DNA of 64,000 bases, taken from the NCBI GenBank assembly GCA_033239005.1, contig BSQZ01000109.1, forward strand, positions 1,403,501 through 1,467,500. The letters are read 5' to 3'. The notes below the pieces were generated by a model. That model did no database searches and was not told where the DNA came from. It was given only the letters and a program-made list of their open reading frames with translations. Position numbers and translations under genes: made by a program. This document shows positions 58,171 through 64,000 of this stretch, in pieces. This DNA comes from Lamellibrachia satsuma. Its lineage: Eukaryota; Annelida; Polychaeta; Sabellida; Siboglinidae. The first letter of the stretch is position 1; each line of letters opens with the position of its first letter.

Positions 58171-59890
58171 AGCACCTTTAAAAAACAATTCTTTCTGAAG
58201 AAATAAATGTTAAATACATATTCTTTAAACGATTTTTTTGCAATTTGTGCACATCAATATTTTCTTTTCACCCACAAATTTGTAATGTTATGCATATTGG
58301 TAAAGGAAACAATCCTGGCAAAGTAATAAGATGAAATGTGGCACATAATGCTATGTCAACAGCAGATGTGTATTAGTTCGACGTGTACAGGTTGGGTGAA
58401 AGTATTTCATCATAGAGGGACTACACTATTGCTAGCATGTTCTGTGTTAATTTTTTGACTCAAACTTCATTAATTTTAATTTATTGATAAATAATGTCTG
58501 ACTTGTCAACTGCGTGACAAGAAGGCCCTACACGGCTTTAAAACTGCCAGTGAATATAATTCAACATAAAACAGGCTTGTTATCAAATGTATGTCAGTGC
58601 AAAGGCCATTTTCCAGGATCAGATTCACATTCAAATACAAATGTTTATGCATTATATATGCATCATAATTATATTAGCAAAGCTACATGTTCTAATATAA
58701 GCATCATTCAATGTAATACAACTATATACACCATGGTCTTACTTAAAAGGTGGATTTACAGGCCAGACAATGATTCTAAAATATGCTGAGGATTCTGCTA
58801 ACCACAGGTCAATATTTCAAAGTCTGACAAAGAGCATGTTTTGCAACTGTATTTACAATTCATACAATGTGAATGTTAATTTTATTAATGATGAATTTAT
58901 TAATGAATTTGGGTATTTGAAATATAAAATGTTTGGGGGTTGCATTCAAATTCATGCTCTCTGTTGAATCTGGGTTAAATGAGCTATTTAGCTATTCCAC
59001 GAATAGAACAATTTTAATGTAAATGTTTGTGGTATGCAACCAAAAGCACTGAAAATGTAACGACTGCATTTGAATGTGCATGGCTACTGCATACTATCCA
59101 AAATGCGCATTCAAATGCATTTGCATTTGTTACCAAGTCTGCTACCAAATAATATTTAATAATGTAATATTACTAACTATCATTTTACTCAACTATTTTT
59201 TTATATATTATCAGATTACGATGTGAGTGAAATTTCCAACATAAGTTTTCGCTATCGACTCTTGGAGTAAAAGATATGTTGGTAAAATTGCATTAATTAT
59301 TTCTGATGTACAGGTGCTTATGAACTACTAGAGCTAGGATACGATGTAAAATATCTGATCCAAGCATAATTTACAGTAATCAAGAACACATAAAATAAAA
59401 ACGTATTAATCGGGTATTCAGCTTAAGTGTAATCTTTGTTCAGTACATTTTGATTTTAAAATACTGTCAGTGTGTGTGCTCTATAAATGTATGCCTCACA
59501 TGAGATTTAGATTTAGGTCAGTCTCCTATGACATAACACTTCTGACACACATGCAGTGAGACCACACTCTCAGTACCTCAGTGGTCTCATTAAGGGTCTG
59601 CTAATGAGGGTTATGTGAGGGTCACCAGTTGGTTTCCACATCTGGATAATCTAGTACCAGTGTGGTTGTAGAAGCTGTGCTGCTTATAGTAGGAAATACA
59701 TAACAAAGACGACCTCTGGATGATTTGATTTGTATCCTGTTCGTTCCATTAGACAAAAGGTAGGAATGTTGTCCAGGCATATTCTTTTATAGCAGATTGA
59801 CATGTGGCCCGGCCATGCAATAAGCACAGTGAGCTGTTGGAAAAATAGCAGTTTGCATTTCTTATTATATTCAGTACTTTCAACTTGTCA
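58171..59890. other. No gene seen
   Basis: AT-rich; no coding similarity recognised. The small frames at 58514 and 58770 have no domain I know. Confidence 0.55.
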
Positions 59891-60041
59891 TGATCATGAA
59901 CCAAAATTTCAAAGATGGCGGACTACCACTGCCGGCCCGTCCGGGTGAGTTCTTTTCATTCTATCGCTAAGCATTTCATTAGTAAGCTTACTTTTCTTCA
60001 AGTCGCCACTGTTTGCATTTGGATCTACCTTTCAGAAAACC

Positions 60042-63000
60042 ATGCTACAAAATGTATTCCAATTCAGATGTCCCTTTAGGAAATATTCGCCTCACCTAGT
60101 CCCGCATTCCACGCAGATTAATCTTGGGCTAACGCAGATAATCACTGTCACTCTCCTAATAGCAACGATCATTGGAACATGTCAACGCGTATCTCGATCA
60201 AATCTCAAAATTAAGCCAAAATATTATGCCCTAACTTTGAATCCCCGAATTAAATTCCCACCCAAAATCAAATTCAAATCAGACATTGTTACACATCTGT
60301 ACCTCAGCAGACTGATAGCACTCTCAGGCGACATCCACCCAAACCCTGGCCCATATGGGCGCCCAATTCCAAATATTACCACTTCTCCATCTAGAAATTA
60401 GCAATCCATTTCTACCAACACCCAGTCTGACAGCTCCACGCTTAGTACCCCAACACTCCACACGTCACAAAATGCAGGCTTAATTTTCGCCCCAAACCCC
60501 CAAAACACTTCAACCCCCGAACGCCACAAGAAAACACAAGGAAACACACTTAAAGGATTTTTTATAAACACCAACAGCGTTAAGAGCATAGAAAAAGCAA
60601 CCCAACTAAAGGCAACTATTCAATATAATAATCCAGACATCATATTTTTAGTTGAAACTAAATTAGATGCAAACTATGCTACATACTCTTTCCTACCACC
60701 CAACTATGAGGCCATCAGAAAGGACAGGAATGTCCATGGCGGTGGAGTCCTTATAGCCTTCCGTGACAACATTGTAGCTAAACCCCTCCAAAATTTAAAC
60801 TCAAATTGTGACATAATTTGGACAAAAATTCACTTTGCACGAAACAAATGCATATACCTTGCATCTTATTATCGACCCCCAAATGACCACCTCCAATCCC
60901 TTGAAGCTCTCCACGACTCCCTAACTAAACTATATAGATCATAAAAAACTCCCCCTAACGTAGTCATAGCTGGAGATTTTAACCTCCCTGATATCAACTG
61001 GACAAATCACCAGACCACTAACAACAGCACTGTCAGCAAGCATAACAAACTACTAGAATAACTAACGACTTTGGGCTGCAGAACATGGTAAACGACCCCA
61101 CACGCATCGCTTCTGGCAACATTCTTGACCTCATACTCACCTCAAATCCCTGCATTATCATCAACACCCACACCACTCCTGGTATGAGCGATCACGAATC
61201 CGTGACCTTCAATGTCAACTTAAACCCAGTTCGCAACAAGAAACCCCCCCCACCATGTTTATAGTTACAAATCAGCAGACTGGAACCAACTCAAAGACGA
61301 CATAGACAAACTAAATCTTGAGTACTTCGACATCGACCCCAACTCACAGGATATAGACATAAACTGGACCTTTTTCCGCGAACGTCTGACTACCTTGATT
61401 AACAATAACATACCTAGACGATACACAAAAGCTAAAACCCACCTCCCCTGGATAACACGTGAACTAATTAGAATGCAGAGAAGATGAAACAAAAGCCATA
61501 AAAAGGCAAAGCAAACTGGACTAAACAGTGACTGGGAAAAATTTAAGGAACTCCGAGAGCAAGCTACTAAAGCATTAGCAAAATCCTACAAAGACTATGT
61601 TAACAACCACATTGGAGACAGCCTGAAAACTAATCCAAAACGATTCTGGTCATTTATTAAGGCAAATAAACGAGAAAACATTGGCATCCCCACACTTCGA
61701 GTAAACGACCAACCAATAATTAATGATCGAGATAAAGCAAATGCCCTAAACAACCAATTTAGCTCTGTATTTACCCAAGAAAAGCACTCCATCCCCCAAA
61801 TAGCCCCCTCTACTTACCCCAACATCCCCCTTCTCGAAATTGGCATAGATGGCGTAATAAAGCAGCTGGAAAATCTAAACCAGAACAAAGCTACAGGCCC
61901 AGATGAACTCCCAGCCAGAGTCCTTAAAGAAACTGCAAAGCAGATAGCTCCCATCATCACCCAAATTTTCCAACAATCATACAACACAGGTAAACTTCCT
62001 AATGACTGGCTACAAGCATTAGTAACTCCTATATACAAAAAGAGCCATAAATCTGACCCAGCTAACTACAGACCCATATCACTAACCTGCATCCTCTGTA
62101 AAGTAATGGAACATATCATCCTAAGCAATATGTGGAAACACCTGCACAAGCATAACATCATTCTCCACTTCCAACACGGATTCCAGTCGGGACTGTCTTG
62201 TGAATCTCAACTCATAGAGACAGTGCACGACTGGATGACTGCTATGGACAACAAGACCCAAATTGACGCAATCCTGCTTGACTTTGCTAAAGCCTTCGAC
62301 AAAGTGCCTCACCTACGTCTTCTATCAAAATTGACTTCCTACGGAATCACTGGAAACACTCAAAATTGGATCAAATCTTTTCTATCCAACTGCAAACAGA
62401 GGGTCTCAGTTAACGGTGCCCTGTCGGACATCACAGATGTCACATCTGGTGTCCCACAGGGTTCAGTTCTAGGACCTGTCCTCTTCTTACTCTACATAAA
62501 TGACATAAATGGGAATATCAAATCTCCTATACGCCTTTTTGCAGATGATAGTATTATATATCGTAAAATTTCTTCCAAAACCGACCACGAAATTCTCCAA
62601 ACTGACCTAAGCCAACTCCAAACATGGTCAGACAAATGGGAAATGGAATTTAATGTATCTAAATGCGTCCACCTTCCAATAACAAACAAAACTAAACCCA
62701 GCACACACAAGTACTCGCTTTCTGGCCAGCCATTATCCACCGTATCCAGCCACTCATACCTCGGAGTAAAATTGGATTCCAAATTAAACTGGACAAATCA
62801 CGTCACTGACATAACTTCAAAATCTTCGAAATGTTTAGGCATGATTAAACGAACTCTTGGCCCATGTAAACCCGAAGTTAAGCAAACAGCCTACAACATG
62901 CTAATCCGGCCAAAACTTGAGTACTCTTCACCCATATGGAATCCCCACACCTTTTCACAAGTTAAAAGCCTTGAAAGAGTGCAACACTCTGCTGCCAGAT

Positions 63001-63356
63001 TTGTTAAAAATTATTACAGACGGAACACAAATCCAGCAGATCTAATTACTGCCCTTGGATGGCCAACCCTCGAACGAAGGCGCGTTATCAAACAAGCCAC
63101 TACCTTCTACAAAATTCTAAACAACATTATTGAGATCACCCCCCTTCCATGCCTACTAACTCGCTCTCGAACCCGTGGACAATACATAGCCCCCAAGTGT
63201 CGTATAAATGCAATGGTCTTTTCATTTTATCCCAGAGCCATTCGCATATGGAATATGATTGCATCAAAAATTACCAACATAAAAAAACCAAAATCATTTC
63301 AAGAAGCTATTATGGAACTCCCTTTCACCACACCTCCTCACCTAAACTGCCTTTAA
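60042..63356 (+). pseudogene. LINE polyprotein: 2A-like leader, endonuclease, RT
   Basis: The N-terminus (60042) has a hydrophobic stretch (IITVTLLIATIIGTC) and then LSGDIHPNPGP. The frame stops at TAG 60399 but continues in phase: INTNSVKSIEKA, IIFLVETKLD, GGGVLIAFRD, YLASYYRPPN, VIAGDFNLPDINW and SDHESVTF are the APE boxes. Lesions are TAA near 60942 and 61060, a frameshift near 61065, a frame change near 61255 and TGA near 61485. From there to 63356 about 620 codons are open: NKATGPDELPARVLKE, ANYRPISLTCILCKVMEHII, ILLDFAKAFDKVPHLRLL, GVPQGSVLGPVLFLLYIND, FADDSIIYR (FADD at 62538-62549), then SHSYLGVKLDSKLNW and SRTRGQYIAPKC. RT motifs are all intact. Confidence 0.85.
60327..60353 (+). other. 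2A-like ribosome-skipping motif (GDIHPNPGP)
   Basis: Codons for Gly-Asp-Ile-His-Pro-Asn-Pro-Gly-Pro at residues 96-104 of the LINE ORF. 2A peptides end D-x-E-x-NPGP; here Glu is replaced by His while NPGP is intact. Such motifs are known near the N-terminus of APE-type LINEs in several invertebrates. The preceding hydrophobic run would then be released as a separate leader peptide. Confidence 0.6.
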
Positions 63357-63475
63357 AACACAGTGCTCAGCGTAAACTTATCCATGGTGTGGGTATGGAG
63401 ACTGTCTATGTGTGCATGTGGCAAGGCAGCGACAGCATCCATACACACAACCAACATATTAAAAAATTTCGTTAA

Positions 63476-64000
63476 ACATCCTATACATAAAATAAATAAA
63501 ACTATCAGATAAAAACCATTTCAGCAACATTAATGATACTAGTCTTTTAATCGAACGTACCACCCACAGCGCATGCGCACAGTCCACCACAAATTCCTGC
63601 GTTAGCCCAAGTTTGGGCTGTTTGGAGTAAACTACTTGAGACTTGAGATCAATAGAAATGAACATACCCATTAACATGTCATCATTCTGACTGGTTTAAC
63701 TTTCATAAAAGCTAATTTGTAATAAAATAAATCTATGGATGAAATTCTTCACTTTCACATACTAGGAAGTTAGCTAATTGTGTCTTCTGGGAATGTGTTG
63801 TTCCTTCTTTGAAGTGTGCAGAATGACATGGACATCTAAATCATGTCATAGCTACTATGTCTTTGAAATTGTACACAATTCAAATACTTTTCAAATTTCA
63901 ACTAATTGTTTCTATGGCAATTTAGTTTTGCATTTGTTTATACTTTACTCTGCCAGTAGTCCCGCCTTATAAGGTCACCCGCTCTGTAGAGGTACAAGGG
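63476..64000. other. No gene seen
   Basis: Sequence downstream of the LINE with A/T-rich runs. Nothing recognised before the window end. Confidence 0.5.

Larger units (their letters stand above)
59900..63475 (+). mobile_element. 2A-bearing APE-type LINE, almost full length
   Basis: A single-ORF LINE unlike the CR1 copies nearby. The 5' leader probably starts near AAGATGGCGGACTACCACTG (59912). The ORF runs from ATG 60042 to about 63356 and encodes an N-terminal hydrophobic/2A-like leader, APE endonuclease and RT. GC content is a little higher and it is C-rich, consistent with a separate lineage (CR1/L2/Rex1 group; not resolved). It has only a handful of lesions, so it is among the younger insertions. 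The 3' end lies near the AAATAAATAAAA run at 63489. Confidence 0.85.

Overview
The window looks like nuclear DNA of an invertebrate animal. It is AT-rich, its protein-coding traces are split by GT-AG introns, and it is dominated by APE-type LINEs (CR1, L2-like, Jockey-like, RTE-like), DNA transposons, microsatellites and minisatellites. I see no bacterial gene organisation, rRNA or tRNA. A mollusc or other marine invertebrate is my best guess, but this rests only on the style of the repeats and of an eroded M23-peptidase-like gene, so it is weak. No intact, clearly essential host gene is present.

Layout. 1-2.3 kb: a decayed CR1 LINE on +. 2.4-3.6 kb: the 3' end of an L2-like LINE. 4.2 kb: a (CA)n tract. 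4.9-5.7 kb: an intronless class A GPCR pseudogene. 5.7-10.5 kb: mostly unique DNA with two nested minisatellites, an L2-like fragment and an ORF1p-type fragment. 10.5-12.9 kb: an integrase-core fragment and an RTE-like LINE on -. 13.4-17.6 kb: CR1 fragments on +. 17.65-27.6 kb and 34.2-43.85 kb: two direct copies of one segment. Each copy holds the same eroded exons (including an M23 peptidase-like HxH exon) followed by the same CR1 insertion on -. 46.5 kb: a CR1 fragment on +. 48.3-52.3 kb: a nearly complete CR1 on - with esterase ORF1 and EN-RT ORF2. 53.5-55.0 kb: a Jockey-like LINE on -. 55.0-57.5 kb: a 29/58-bp satellite. 57.8 kb: a third, more diverged relic of the duplicated segment. 59.9-63.5 kb: a LINE on + whose ORF begins with a 2A-like NPGP motif.

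The most interesting object is the insertion at 20216-23813 inside duplicate copy 1. It has about 30-bp perfect terminal inverted repeats starting CATG and a 7-bp target duplication (GTGTCAG). The unoccupied site is visible in copy 2. It carries two convergent spliced genes that start about 120 bp inside each end, each preceded by the same CCGGAAGT (ETS-like) motif. One gene encodes a protein with the C-terminal half of a THAP zinc finger; the other encodes a protein I do not recognise. I read it as a P-like transposon with an unusual two-gene design.

Two further DNA transposons sit inside CR1 reverse transcriptase sequence. One is a TTAA-flanked element (27969-30662) carrying a Mutator-like/Kolobok-type zinc-ribbon gene that has lost its catalytic core. 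The other is a pogo-family element (41486-43293), also deleted for its core. For the pogo element the duplicate again gives the empty site. Other patterns are TA-dinucleotide expansion at the same RT codons in several LINEs, and tandem arrays, two of whose units carry splice-site sequence, that are short in duplicate copy 1 and long in copy 2.
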